64,000 nucleotides of DNA from Tretioscincus oriximinensis (GCA_022410635.1 JAJVDF010000451.1:226650-290649), one strand, 5' to 3'; positions 11,756 to 22,523 are shown, counted from the first letter of the stretch. Notes: a model not told the origin generated them from the letters alone. Numbers and translations: made by a program.

Positions 11756-12861
11756 ATAATACCCATCAACCCTAGTCTGAACGTACTGTTATCTTGAAGG
11801 CATGTAGCATCCATGCAAGGGCAGATTCAAGGGATTTTCTCCCGCGTTTCTCACTGTTCTGCAGCGCTTCCACGCCGCAAATGAGATTTAAATCTATTCC
11901 GTTGCGCACCACCTATTGATTCTCACGTTACGCAAAGCCGGGTTGCCTTGGTGCAGCGGCCAGACTGTTCTGTGCAGAACCATGACGAATAACAAGGAAA
12001 AGAATCCACAAGAGCGCCTGAGCCTGGCTGCTTTTCCTCCCCTTGTGTTTTGAGCCGATTCCTCTAGAGGGCGCTGCCTGCAGCAGGACTCACGCATCGG
12101 CTAGCCCGCCCCAGCCAGAGAGCGGAGAGGGAGGGGGCGTATAGAGGGAGCGAAGGCCCAGCAGCCACATCGCTCCTCCCTTTTGCGCCTCGCTGCCGCG
12201 GTGAGCGGACGGCTGGGACTGTGGGCACCGCCGCCACCAGCCCTGCCCTAGACCGTCCCGTACCACCGATGGATCCCTGGGCTGATTCCCCTGCCTGATG
12301 ATTTGGCCCTCCTGCCTGGCCCTCCGACGGCGACGTCTCCGTCTAGCCCCGCTGCTCGTAGGCGTCGGGTTGCGGCTGGCGCTTTGCAAAGTGCCCCAGG
12401 ACCCCCTTCTCGTCTGCAGGGCGCTGCACCCCGCAGCCGTCCGTTCCCCTTGGACTCACGGTTGCTGCTTTGGCGCCGCAGGAAGACGCCTGAGGGCGGC
12501 CGCGTCTCTCCCCCGCCGCCTCCCCACGATTGCGCGCGCGGGAGGCAGAACAAGGGAACGCGGCGCCTTCCTTCGCCCTCCTATCCTGAGCCCTCCGCTC
12601 TGCCCAGACGACTCCTTCCCAACACTTTAAAAATAACTTTTGTTATCTTCGACGGGAGGAGGAGGAGGAGGAGCCCCGTCGGCTTGGCTTGAATAGAGAG
12701 AGAAGAAGCCGGTTTCCATCGCCCGCCCCGTCCTTCCAAGGGGCTGCACACGGATCCTGCTGCGTTGGGCTGCTGTGGTTGCCCCCCCCTCCACCCCCAC
12801 CACCGACCCCCAGGGCTGAAGGGTTTTTCTTACTTTCCACAAACTTTTATATGGATTCGCC

Positions 12862-13032
12862 ATGGCCACCGCGACGCTGGTTTGCAGAGTGCAGTTCCTA
12901 GACGACACCGACCCTTTCAACAGTACCAATTTCCCTGAGCCAACGCGGCCCCCCCTCTACACCTTCAGGGAGGACATTCCTCTGGGCACCCAGCTGGCAG
13001 GCGTCCATCGTCTCCTCAGGGCCCCGCAGAAG
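12862..13032 (+). CDS. FHOD3: FHOD3 coding exon 1 (formin N-terminus)
   Basis: This exon encodes the first 57 residues of the FHOD-family formin FHOD3, an actin-assembly protein of sarcomeres and stress fibres. The peptide starts MATATLVCRVQFLDDTDPF and ends with GVHRLLRAPQK. It fits FHOD3 better than the paralogue FHOD1 (VRVQYLEDTDPF type). It is the start of the N-terminal GTPase-binding domain that precedes the FH3 repeats; the FH1 and FH2 domains lie outside the window. The start ATG sits in a strong Kozak context (cgccATGG). The exon ends in AAG followed by GT at 13,033, phase 0, which joins the phase-0 start of exon 2. The MAT-AT start looks one dipeptide longer than the mammalian form I remember. 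Reading through the donor stays open to 13,389, so retention of intron sequence would add an unrelated tail. Confidence 0.95.
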
Positions 13033-13408
13033 GTACTGGAGGGGCTGGGGGAGGGGCTGGGGAGGGGAAATGCAACTGCTCCAGAAGTGGGGAGGGGGCT
13101 TTGCAACCCCCAAGAAGTTCATTCCTTTGAGGGGTACAAGCAGGCGGTCCCCCTCCCCTCCCCTGCTTCTCTACTTCTCTGTGCATTGCAAGGGCGATAC
13201 AAATGGAACAAAATATCCGTCTCCTCAGGGCCCCTCAGAAGGTACTGGAGGGGCTGGGGGAGGGGGGGAGGGGCTTTGCTCCTGAAGTGGGGAAGGGGCT
13301 TTGCAACCCCCAAGAAGTTCATTCCTTTGAGGGGTACAAGCAGGAGGTCTAACTCCCCTCCCCTCCTTCTCTACTTCTCTGCGCATTGAACAAGAAAAGA
13401 AAATATCG
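13009..13408 (+). repeat. tandem duplication across the exon 1 splice donor
   Basis: Unit 1 (13,009-13,217) begins cgtctcctcagggcccc inside exon 1, runs through the donor and ends in aaatat. Unit 2 (13,218 to about 13,408) begins with the same string and ends in the same aaatat, followed by cgtctc. The units share the donor context CAGAAGGTACTGG, the caacccccaagaagttcatt block and the gcattg block, with scattered substitutions and small indels. The second copy of the donor has its GT at 13,242, 209 bp after the first. Unit 2 shows divergence, so it is not a trivial assembly copy. Confidence 0.9.
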
Positions 13409-14035
13409 TCTCTTTTCGCCTGAGGAGATTTATGTTCGACGTCACGATCTCCATAGGAGATGCCCGGGGAGCACGAGAGGGGCTTGATCCCCCCCCNAAA
13501 AAAAACCCAACAAAAACCCGCTTTGCGTAAATGAGGAGGAAGGAGCGATCCCCAGAAATTCAATAGGAAGGAAAATCCACAGGGCAAACAAAGGAAAGTA
13601 TACGCTGTGCTTCTCTTCGCTCCGGGCGTAACAGAAATAGGGAAAAGATTGAAACATGTGCTTGGGGNTGGTCGTCGGGTTAGACGCCTGTAAAAGGGGG
13701 AATGGGAGTAGGCGGTGATAATTCAGGGTGTCCATGGCTGGGGAAAGCTGTAGGCCTCGGCTTGAGGAGCAGAATTCTCCTGTAAGTAACATGCATTCGG
13801 CAANCACACAGTTAGAAAGTACCAAGCAAACAGGCTAAAGGCAACACACACACCCGCCCCGTCTATTAGCATTTCTATAGTTGAATGTTGTGTGTGGATG
13901 AGGATGAGGGCAGCAGCTCTTGGGGGAAGTGAGGGTGTCAAGCATCCTCTACTAGCTCCCCCCGCCCCAGTGGTTGAACTTGTGGACCTTTCTGTGCTTA
14001 TTTCGGATTACATTTTGGAACAGGAATCACATCAT

Positions 14036-14305
14036 AGAACCAGTTTGGTGTAGTGGTTGTGTGTTGGACTCGTAAATGGTAGCCTCCCGGTTCGATCCCC
14101 CACTCCTCCACAAAAGCCAGCTGGGTGACCTTGGGCCAGTCACTGTTCTTTGAACTCTCTCAGCCCCACCTACTCCACAGGGTGTCTGTTGTGGAGAAAG
14201 CAACAAAAGCTATGTGCGCCGCCCTATGGTTGGCTGCCCTGAGACCTTCAGGTATAGGGCGGGATACAAGTATAAATAAATAAATAATAAATAAATAAAT
14301 AATAG
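14036..14305 (+). mobile_element. SINE-I (Sauria head, L2-like tail)
   Basis: Copy in intron 1 with the head ccagtttggtgtagtggttg, the B box ggttcgatccc, the Sauria body and the tail tatagggcgggatacaagta ending in ATAAATAA repeats. Confidence 0.9.
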
Positions 14306-15320
14306 TGCATCCACACCTTCCCTTCTATAGTCTTCACCAAGATGCAGCTAGCAGGTTTCTATTCTGGAATAAGGCCTAGTGCAAGAAGGCCCATACACAG
14401 CTCTTGGAAGATGGTTGGGGATGACTCCAAATCTTCATGGAGATGACTATAAGCTGCCTTCTGTTGTTGACAATTTACTTCTAGACAAAGTTTCTTTCCA
14501 ACCTCTTTAGTACTACTAGAACCTGGGTTAAACTGAAATTTAACCATTGGTATAGTTACGGTGTGGAGAGATAACTTTAAATATAATGAACCTATGAAAT
14601 CAGGAATCACTGTATCTCCAAGGTCAAAGATGATTTTGGTAGTCTTATTTATACAGAATGATTACTGAAATCCATAATCTATCTATGGGTGTTCCAAAGA
14701 CCTTTACAGTTTGGGAAAAAGCCAGATGGGTTGGTTAAACTTTTGGCCAGTTATTTATAGAATCCTAGAATAGGAAAGGGCACTCAGAACTTCTAATACA
14801 GTCTTTTTTTTTAATCTAGTCTAGAGTCTGTTGTACTTTTCACATTTAAATCAAAAATTTGGGTAATAACATTTTATCAAATTTTGTTTATTTATTTGTA
14901 CTGACTTGAGAATGCAATCCTGTATTCTTGTAATATGTATTATGTCTTTTTGGAATTTGTGAGCATTCTATGTGCAAAAAGATGTGTGTTGTGGGTGGCA
15001 AGGTTATATTTTCATAAAAGTAGTTTGAGAAGATCATTTTCAACTTCCATATACACTTTTGTGCAAAAATTATATTTACCGATAATCTTGAGTCCATGTA
15101 CTGTTTCTAAAAGAAAGTAAGATACATTGGAATATGTAAGTTTTGTATGGATTTGTTGTTGTTCAGTACCTCTAAGTTGTGACTGACTTCATGGATGCTT
15201 GTATGAGGATCTTTTCTTGGCAGGACTACAGAAGTGCCTCCTTTTGGGGACCTGGCAACCCCCTACTTTCCATGCAATTTGCACTACTATTAAGTTACAA
15301 TCACTACCTTTGTAGTTCTA
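14306..15320. other. no feature recognised
   Basis: AT-rich intronic sequence. Open frames such as 14,359-14,610 have no motif and look like chance. Confidence 0.45.
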
Positions 15321-15321
15321 A

Positions 15322-15405
15322 ATATACTGCTCAAAACAATTAAGGGAACCCTTTAACATAACATGTTATGTTAAAGTGTTCCCTTAATTGTTTTAAGCAG
15401 TATAT
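15322..15405. mobile_element. palindromic mini-MITE, copy 1 (84 bp)
   Basis: atactgctcaaaacaattaa on the left is mirrored by ttaattgttttaagcagtat on the right around a central acatgt, so the unit is nearly all inverted repeat. TA-rich edges fit a Tc1/mariner-type target. A second copy lies 780 bp downstream. Confidence 0.85.
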
Positions 15406-16099
15406 ATTCAGATTTTTAAAACTAGATTTAATTTACAAGGAAATAAACTTCTAAATATCAGAGCTTATGTTGTACATATACTCAAGTATAAACAATAGGC
15501 TCAAAAATGTAAATCCTGTGGCGCTGTCTGTGTACATTATTATTTATTGCCAACCTTTGAAGTCCTGAATTTAGACACTGCAATAGCAATTGAAGTCTTT
15601 CTTACACAAATATGCTTCCTTTTTGTTATGATGGTTTTCATTGAACTCTGACTGAAGAATCATTCTTTGTAAAGTAGCCTTTATTATGTGTAGTTATTTG
15701 CTGATGTATAACTCTGTGGCATCCCTAACATAACATATTGGTTACGTGAACGACAACTGTTTTAGGGATGTCCCACAGCATATTTATTCAAACACAGGGT
15801 GAGGTAGCTTTGGAAGTTCGTTCCGCAACCTGTCAATAAAGATGAGAGAGTAGAGGTGAGAAATTTGAAGCTTGCCAGACCTTAGAGAAAGGGCAGGAGC
15901 GGCAACTTCTATCATCACCTGTTCCTGCCATATATGATGCAAATGCTACTTTAAATTCCCTGGATGCACTTTTTATTTTTCTGTTCTCTCCTTCTCTTAC
16001 GTGCGCTAGGCTGTAGCATGGAACCCAAATGTCCCATAATCTGCTTAGAGGAGTCCATCTCCAATGAACTGTGGTTTGATNCATCCCTACCTGTATTTT

Positions 16100-16185
16100 A
16101 ATATAATGCTCAAAACAACTGAGGGAACACTTTAACATAACAGTGTATGTTAAAGTGTTCCCTTAATTGTTTTGAGCAGTATATA
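16100..16185. mobile_element. palindromic mini-MITE, copy 2
   Basis: Same element as at 15,322: the left arm aatgctcaaaacaactgagg carries substitutions, and the right arm ttaattgttttgagcagtat is the cleaner copy. Both copies share the 3' flank atatattca, which may be part of the element. Confidence 0.85.
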
Positions 16186-16281
16186 TTCAAAGCCAGTGGC
16201 TTTTTCTAACATTATGCACTTAAAGCACTTCTATCCTGGTTTGTTTTTTTAATAAAACATCCCAAACAATACTGAAAACAG

Positions 16282-16556
16282 TACAGTGATACCTCGGTTC
16301 TCGAACATAATTCGTTCCAGGAGGACGGTCGAGAACCAAATTGTTCGAGAACCGAAGCAATGATGACGCAAGCAAGGCGCGACGCAATGATGACGCAAGC
16401 AAGGCGCGCTGGGCCGAATGAACGCCATTCGGCTCATCTCGGAAGTTCGAGTTCCAAATATTTGTTCGGATTCCAAGACAAAAGTTTCTCGAATCTCCTG
16501 GTCGAATANCGATTTGGTCGAAAGTCAAGGCGTTCGAGAACCGAGGTATCACTGTA
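16282..16556. mobile_element. nonautonomous DNA transposon (275 bp, TIRs)
   Basis: The ends are perfect inverted repeats: tacagtgatacctcggttct left, agaaccgaggtatcactgta right. The TA at each edge is consistent with a TA target-site duplication. Inside are two tandem copies of a 26-bp unit (caatgatgacgcaagcaagg and on) near 16,357-16,410. No coding capacity. Superfamily not assigned. Confidence 0.85.
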
Positions 16557-16589
16557 TTGAGTTTCCATTATGGAGTGTTTATTCTTGTA

Positions 16590-17062
16590 CTAGTGTAAAG
16601 CCCGTAAAAGTATGGGCATGAGTTTCGCTTTACTATCCTCGCTTCCTTCCCACCCTTCCTCCTCCCATAGTCTTCCCAGCCCCCCATTGCCTTTTCCACC
16701 CTCTCTACTTGCCTCTCCTCCAGTCTCCTGACACTTTTGCCCTACACTGTCTCCTGCCTCTGCCCCCACTTGCCCTCCTATCTCTTCTCCCAACCTCCCT
16801 TTCTCCTCCACCCCCTCCACCACTTGCCGCTTTTCCCATCCATCCCCTCACCTGTACAAATCTTTCCAGGGCTCACAGCAAGAGACCCACCATGGGATTT
16901 GCCTCTAGACCAAGCCAGGCAGGGGAAGCCAGGCAAGGGTTCCCACCCATCTGCCCAGAGAAGATGCTGCCATGAGGACCAGGGGCTTACAGCAGGTGAC
17001 TCAGACAGCAGATACAATGGGACTGGGTGTGTTCTGCAAGGCCAAGGGCCCCACTCACCCTA
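16590..17062 (-). mobile_element. Helitron-like 3' end, extent uncertain
   Basis: On the minus strand the sequence ends in CTAG (16,590-16,593) followed by T. Just upstream a hairpin (GCCCATA against TACGGGC, one wobble) stands near that terminus; this is the Helitron 3' signature. The pyrimidine-rich body to about 17,062 has no matching 5' TC terminus, so the element is truncated or the far boundary is wrong. Confidence 0.5.
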
Positions 17063-17065
17063 GGC

Positions 17066-17457
17066 ACGGATAGCTCAGTTGCTAAGGAATCCGTCTCTCA
17101 GCTGGGAGATGGGGTTTCGAAGCCCTGTGTGGGACGTGTGGAGAGGTGAGCACCTTCCACTAGCCTGTAGCTCTAACCAACCCAGCTATTCGAAAGCATG
17201 AATTGCAAGAAATTGCAACAGACTGCAATACATGTGAACCACCAGAGCCTGGTGGGGAAGATAGAATGTGAGCCTTTGGGCAGAAATACCCTTGTAAGCC
17301 GCTTTGAGTCCCTTGAAAAGTGAGAAAAGCGGGGTATAAGAACACAGTTCTTCTTCTTTTCCTCTTCTTCTTCTCCTCTTCTTCTTCTCTTCTTCTTCTT
17401 CTCCTCTTCTTCTTCTCTTCTTCTTCTTCTTCTTCTCTTCTTCTTCTTCTTCATCTT
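17066..17457 (+). mobile_element. SINE-II with expanded (CTT)n tail
   Basis: The head cacggatagctcagttgcta and the rest of the SINE-II consensus end in a roughly 110-bp tract of cttctt/cttctc repeats (17,346-17,457), much longer than the 10-20 bp tails of other copies. The tract reads as Glu/Lys-rich frames on the minus strand, which I reject as coding. Confidence 0.9.
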
Positions 17458-19015
17458 TCCCCTCTGTGGGGTCGACGGCATCTCAGCGCATGCTGAGGCA
17501 TTTTAAAGATAATGGGAGTGGCAGGGATGGGCAACCATAGCCCAGCACTGCCTTCGCCATCTCGCCTTGCTTGCGTTATTAGAGGACATAGGTCTAGAGA
17601 CAGTCAGAGTGCTTCATTACCATCCTTGCCTCCTGGCTTTCCCCTCTGCTTTTTCGACCAGCCGATGCCGTGTGTTTCTGTTGCTATGTGACAGAAAAAT
17701 CATTTTGCTTCTTTTTAAATNTACTTACTGTAGTTTCTTGCCACATTTGAACTAGACAAGAAACCTGCTTTTGGCATAGAATGAACTATATCTGTACATA
17801 TTAACTGTTGGCGTTATAGCACATCTTACCGTATGATATATACCATATTTACTTTAAACCTTCTTCAGTTCTTCTTCAGTCCTGAAGAGTAGAGGTTAAA
17901 CCAGAGAAAAATAAAAATAGATTAAGCTCATTCTTAAGGATTAAAGAAGGTTTAAAAGTGAAGGTGTGTATCATGGACACATAAAGAAAGCAAAGGTACA
18001 AAAAAGTGAAGGTGTGGCCAGTGTTATAGAAAGCACCCTAGGGAGATAATTAAAGTTCAAGAGTGCACTGTAATTGAGTCAAATTACAAGAAGACCCANT
18101 GTAGTTGAAAATCAATAGAATGGAATGATAACAATAAAAATAGTTCAATGGTAAAATCAATTACCTGGCTGATGGCATTTTCTTGGTTTTGATTGGAATT
18201 CTGGATTCAGCAAGCACTGAAATTAAGGTGGTCCCAATAGCTCTTCCAAACTCTCTTCTACCATGACTATGTGGCTTTCAGTGTGCTCTTCAAGGTAACC
18301 AAACTGATAAATATGAGAAAATTTCTGGTACAAAGTGTGGGACATAGTTGTTCATTTCCACAAAGGTTTATAGACACTTCTTCCATGTTAGCTACAATTA
18401 CTGGATTTTCTGTTTTTTTTAATAAAACAAGTAACTAAAGACAATCTTATATTCTTACTCCTAGGAGCAATTTGTTTGTGTGTCATATTATGTTGCATAG
18501 ATACGCAGGCCAATAGTGAAGTAGGAACAGAGTGTATATACAGTACTGTACAAGTAAAGAAAAGCTTGTTTGAACTGTTGGTGTTGTACAGGTCTTGTGA
18601 GNTGACGGGTGTCCTGGGGATTTGATAAAAATAGCAGTTAAATCTACTGTCCTTAGAACAGTTACTGCCCTTTCAGAAGCTTTAACATTGAAAAAGATCA
18701 TAGTTTTTGCAAAAAACAATTGTTTTATTTTGTATTTATGGGTATTTTTAAATGTAGGTCCCCATACTTGTAGCAACCCATTCTTGAAAATCAACATTAC
18801 TGTACAAAAATTCCACATGATAGATTCCACACAGAAGAGTTTTTGAAATTTTGAAATTGGTTTCAGCTAATGATAGTGACTGGAGTAAGTTAAAAAATGA
18901 ATAGGGGACTTTGGGAAGGAATTGAAAGATGGAGGCAGAGATAGCACCAGTGCAGAATCATTTAATGGATTTTTGCATTGCTAGTGCTGAAATTTTAAAG
19001 AAATCACTTTCATTT
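17458..19015. other. no feature recognised
   Basis: Intronic sequence with single N bases at 17,721, 18,099 and 18,602. The overlapping open frames at 18,483-18,846 on both strands show no domain. Confidence 0.45.
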
Positions 19016-19016
19016 T

Positions 19017-19326
19017 AGAAGAAGAAGAAGAAGGACTGGGTTCTCACACCCTGCTTTTCTCACCTTTCAAAGGGACTGAAAGCGGCTTACAAGGGTATTT
19101 TTGTCCGAAGGCTTACATTCTATCTTCCCCACCAGGTCATGGTGGTTCCCATGTATCTACTTGCAGTCTGTTGCAACTTCTTGCAATTCATGCTTTCAAA
19201 TAGCTGGGTTGGCTAGAGCTACAGGCTAGTGGAAGGTGCTTACCCCTCCCCACATCTGACACATTGCTTCGAAACCCGATCTACCAGATGAGAGACTGAT
19301 TCCTTAGCAACTGAGCTGTCCGTGTA
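19017..19326 (-). mobile_element. SINE-II
   Basis: Minus-strand copy: it starts with a GAA run, has ggactgaaagcggcttacaa (tail), caattcatgctttcaaatag (body) and the head ending ctgagctgtccgtg. Several C-to-T-like changes mark it as older. Confidence 0.9.
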
Positions 19327-19329
19327 AAT

Positions 19330-21565
19330 TTTAAATAAGAAATCCCCTGAAAAGGTCATTGCATGATAATTTATGTTACAAACAGGACAGAAAATTAAAT
19401 GTTCCATTCAGATTTCAAAGGGAAATTACAAATGTATGTGAATGATTAGGGCACTATTTGATGGATCTGCATATCCTTTATTTTTGACCAACATAACGAC
19501 CAGGCATTGTTTATAGTGTGATAGAGATGCCTAAATGTAAAATAGTAACTTGCATTAGAAAAAAAGACAGCTGAATTAAACTCTTAATTTTAGTTTACAG
19601 TTTCTGTTCTGTTATTAAGTATTTCAGATTGCTACTTTTACCAGTGAAAGGATAAAAGCCAAGGTATTTACACCTAGTTCCACTGACATAAAAAAAAGTG
19701 CATAGTTTACAAATAATCAATTTGTGAACTGGTAACTTGCGTTACTAAAGATTATGGTAATTTATGTTACAAAAGCAATAAACATGTATTAGTAAAAGTG
19801 GTTGTAAAAACACTTGTTAAGGCACAGTATCAATTTCATTCTTGGGTGCTTGTAGAATATGTTTCTTTAAATAACATGAATCATAGAAGAGTCATTCCAT
19901 AATTAACAGGACAAAATACTAAAAATTAATTCTGAGAGAAACAGAAAAACCTTCTGCAGAAGGTGTCAAAGAAAAAAAACAAGATGAAATTAAAGCAGAC
20001 GAGAGAAAGTGTCTGATCGTGTCAGAAAATTCTGGAACCTCAAACTTATAAGGAAAATAAGTGCCACATCATCTTAATCATTCCATAAGGATCCAGGAAT
20101 CCACCTTATAAATTAGAAAATTCACTTGGCAGGGCAACAGCATGAGCACAAAGGGCTCTTCCTGAATCAACACCAAAAAAAGAAATGTGTTGTGCATAAA
20201 TTGCTTGAAAAATTAATTGGNACCGATTCCCCTGTATCAAAAGACTCTAAGGGTTCTCGAAAATGTGGATGTGCACCACTGAATGCTGAAACCAAAGATC
20301 TCATTGGTTTCTCTCATTTTTCTTCATATTTATCATAGCCACCTTGTAATTTTATTTTTTCTTTTCTCTAAATTTTTTCAGCAGCTTTGATAGGTATCAT
20401 AACTTTTAAGAAAAACCTGAAAAAGTAAAAAAAGTAATATTTCAGGGAGCATTACTTTAAATTTGACAAATAAACATTTATTGGACATTTAGCTTAGTTC
20501 TCTATACTTGTTAGATTAATATTAACTTTTTAATTAAATGCTTATAGTACCCTTATGATAGATTACTGTCCCTCGGTAACTTACATTATTATTTTTTCTT
20601 AATTAACACTTTGTGTTGACTCCATAACCTAAAATAGTTATTTACATGTTGTTCTTGCTATATTCCAAGAGAAAGTATTATATCTTGGAAGAATTCCTAT
20701 TTTTATGTGTAACAGAGTTTAATTTAAAAAATCGTATCTTACTTTACACATAAACCCTTAATTATTAATCCATTTCAGTAAATACAAGCAATTATTGCAT
20801 ATTAAGAATGGTACTATTTAATAGTTAAAATAATGCCTTTCCATGAAAACAGTTAATGTTTACCATAATATTATTATATAAACGAAGAATTACTTACTAA
20901 ATGTTCCTATAACTGCTGTCAATTTTTGATAAAATTTCACTAGAGTCAAAATGCTGAATAAAAATGGCAGAAGAGAAAAACAGTGTGATCAACTTACTAA
21001 AGAAACATGTACCTTCATCTGGAAAAAAGTTTGAAAGTCAACAGAAATTAATTATTTTTTGTATATTTTGTCCTATTAACTGTGGAATGACCTGAAACTA
21101 GTTTTTAATTTCTTGCTGCTTAGTCAATGGCTGAAGACAGCAGATGTGTCTCAAGTAACAACTTAGATTTAGAAATGACACCATTGCTCAATATAATCTT
21201 TGATATGAGCTTTAGGGTATTTTGGTCATCCAGCTGAGCAGATTTCCAAGCAACATGAGTGAGTTGTCTGTACAAAACGGCATTGCTGTACCTTTCTAGC
21301 TCAAAAGCTCTGATGTAACTGGCTCATATAAAAAATCTTATCAGATTGAAAAATGTTTCCTTGATTATGGCTCTAATGGCACTAATCCTTATTCTGTCCT
21401 AGGGGACCTGCTGTTCCCATGCTATTCCAGGCTAGTCTATGGCACTTTATACATAGATTTACTGCTGAGCCTGTTATTTGTAGACAGTGGCTGTAAGAAA
21501 CCACTGCCTTGATCAAAAATGTAAGGGGAAAGCAGACATATATACATATATTGTGGTTTATATAT
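19330..21565. other. no feature recognised
   Basis: Long AT-rich intronic stretch. I found no SINE, LINE or coding similarity; the frame at 20,126-20,338 contains an N and no motif. Confidence 0.45.
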
Positions 21566-21568
21566 ATA

Positions 21569-21833
21569 CTAGTGGGGAAGCCCACAAATGGGGACTTCGG
21601 TGTAAGCAGGAAGAATGTTGGCTTTGCCTGGTGTAGACAAGTGTTCTCCTGCCCAATTGCCGGACGAAGAGGCGGCAGGGGGATGTTTTCCTGGCCGCAG
21701 CCACTGCTCACTGACTCTCACTCCCAGTCAGTAGCTGCGACACTGCTGACTTGCATGGCACCTCCATCTGAGCTCTGGGATTGGTCAGAGCTCAAATCAG
21801 GCCCATCAGTGACACACGTTTTATTAATAGAGA
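21569..21833 (-). mobile_element. nonautonomous Helitron (265 bp)
   Basis: On the minus strand it begins TCTCTATTAATAAAACG, preceded by A, and ends GGGCTTCCCCACTAG, followed by T. That is the A/T insertion with 5' TC and 3' CTAG. Five bases inside the CTAG is a hairpin (GAAGTCC against GGGCTTC, one mismatch). Helitrons make no TIR or target duplication, as seen here. No coding sequence, so it needs an autonomous partner. Confidence 0.85.
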
Positions 21834-22383
21834 TAATCCTTGTTAGTAACATTGCCAGAAGCATATCGTCACTTATGTCACGTTTATGAGTAGAAGGGCT
21901 AGCCTTGTAATGAATAGTCAAGACTTTTTCCAGAAGAGTAAACAATACAACTTTATTTTCAATCAGAAACAAAATGATGTAAAATAACATATATAATACA
22001 GAGCAATCTATTTATAGATATACATTTCTCAGGCTAATTAGATCTAACGTAAAGCAAATGGTTTCTCTCGGCAGAATCAAACACCAGTTATCATAACTGC
22101 TGTGCCAGCAGAACGTTCATGGCAAGTTCAAATCCAACCAATTCAGTGCTTGCATGCCAGTCTAAAAAAAATCCAACACAAAGTGTCAGATTTACCTTTG
22201 GATCAACTCTTCATCATTTCTATAGCTTCTTTGAGTCTTCCTCTCATTTTCCAGGATCTCTCTGCTGGGAAATGTTGCTAATGTCGAAGCTTTTGCAAAG
22301 CAAGCCAACAAGCATTTGAGCCCAGCAGAGAACATGGTTCAAATGATTGCAAAGACTTTGTTCAGAAAATTCAACACAGGAAG
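21834..22383. other. no feature recognised
   Basis: Intronic sequence without recognisable coding or repeat signatures. Confidence 0.4.
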
Positions 22384-22500
22384 ATAGGCAGCATGAGCTT
22401 TNGTAATTAAGTCTACTTCTTCAGATGTTCTAAAGAAAAAAATTGGCTACAAAAGCTCATGCTGCCTACCTTCTTCTTGTTAGTTTCCAAAGGGTTGTGA
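22384..22500. mobile_element. two Penelope-like 3' ends in inverted orientation
   Basis: On the minus strand, 22,384-22,440 has CATCTGAAGAAGTAGAC and AAAGCTCATGCTGCC, the conserved 3' block of the Penelope-like element at 42.3-42.9 kb. Directly after it the + strand has aaaagctcatgctgcctac and ttgttagtttccaaagggtt, the same block in opposite orientation. The two aggcagcatgagctt/aagctcatgctgcct arms form an inverted repeat. Confidence 0.6.
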
Positions 22501-22523
22501 GCTATCCGGACTGGATAGTTCAT

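Larger units (their letters stand above)
11830..13450 (+). promoter_or_regulatory. FHOD3: CpG-dense promoter / 5' UTR region of FHOD3
   Basis: This is the only GC-rich, CpG-dense stretch in an otherwise AT-rich window. It contains runs such as gcgcgcg near 12,535, a GC-box-like gggggcg near 12,134 and many cg dinucleotides up to exon 1. I see no convincing TATA box, so a dispersed CpG-island type start is likely. The transcription start cannot be fixed from sequence. Several open frames on both strands inside it are low-complexity by-products of base composition and I do not call them as genes. Confidence 0.75.

Noticed and set aside
12090..12692. Several overlapping open frames of ~100-130 codons on both strands in the CpG-rich region.
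   Set aside because: They are proline/arginine/glycine-rich by base composition, overlap in all frames, and precede a solid FHOD3 start; no family resemblance.
13033..13389. Continuation of the FHOD3 exon 1 frame to 175 residues.
   Set aside because: The donor at 13,033 joins exactly in phase to exon 2, and the extra residues come from duplicated intron sequence.
17173..17481. Minus-strand frame rich in Glu, Lys and Arg.
   Set aside because: It is the translation of the CTT/CTC microsatellite tail of a SINE.
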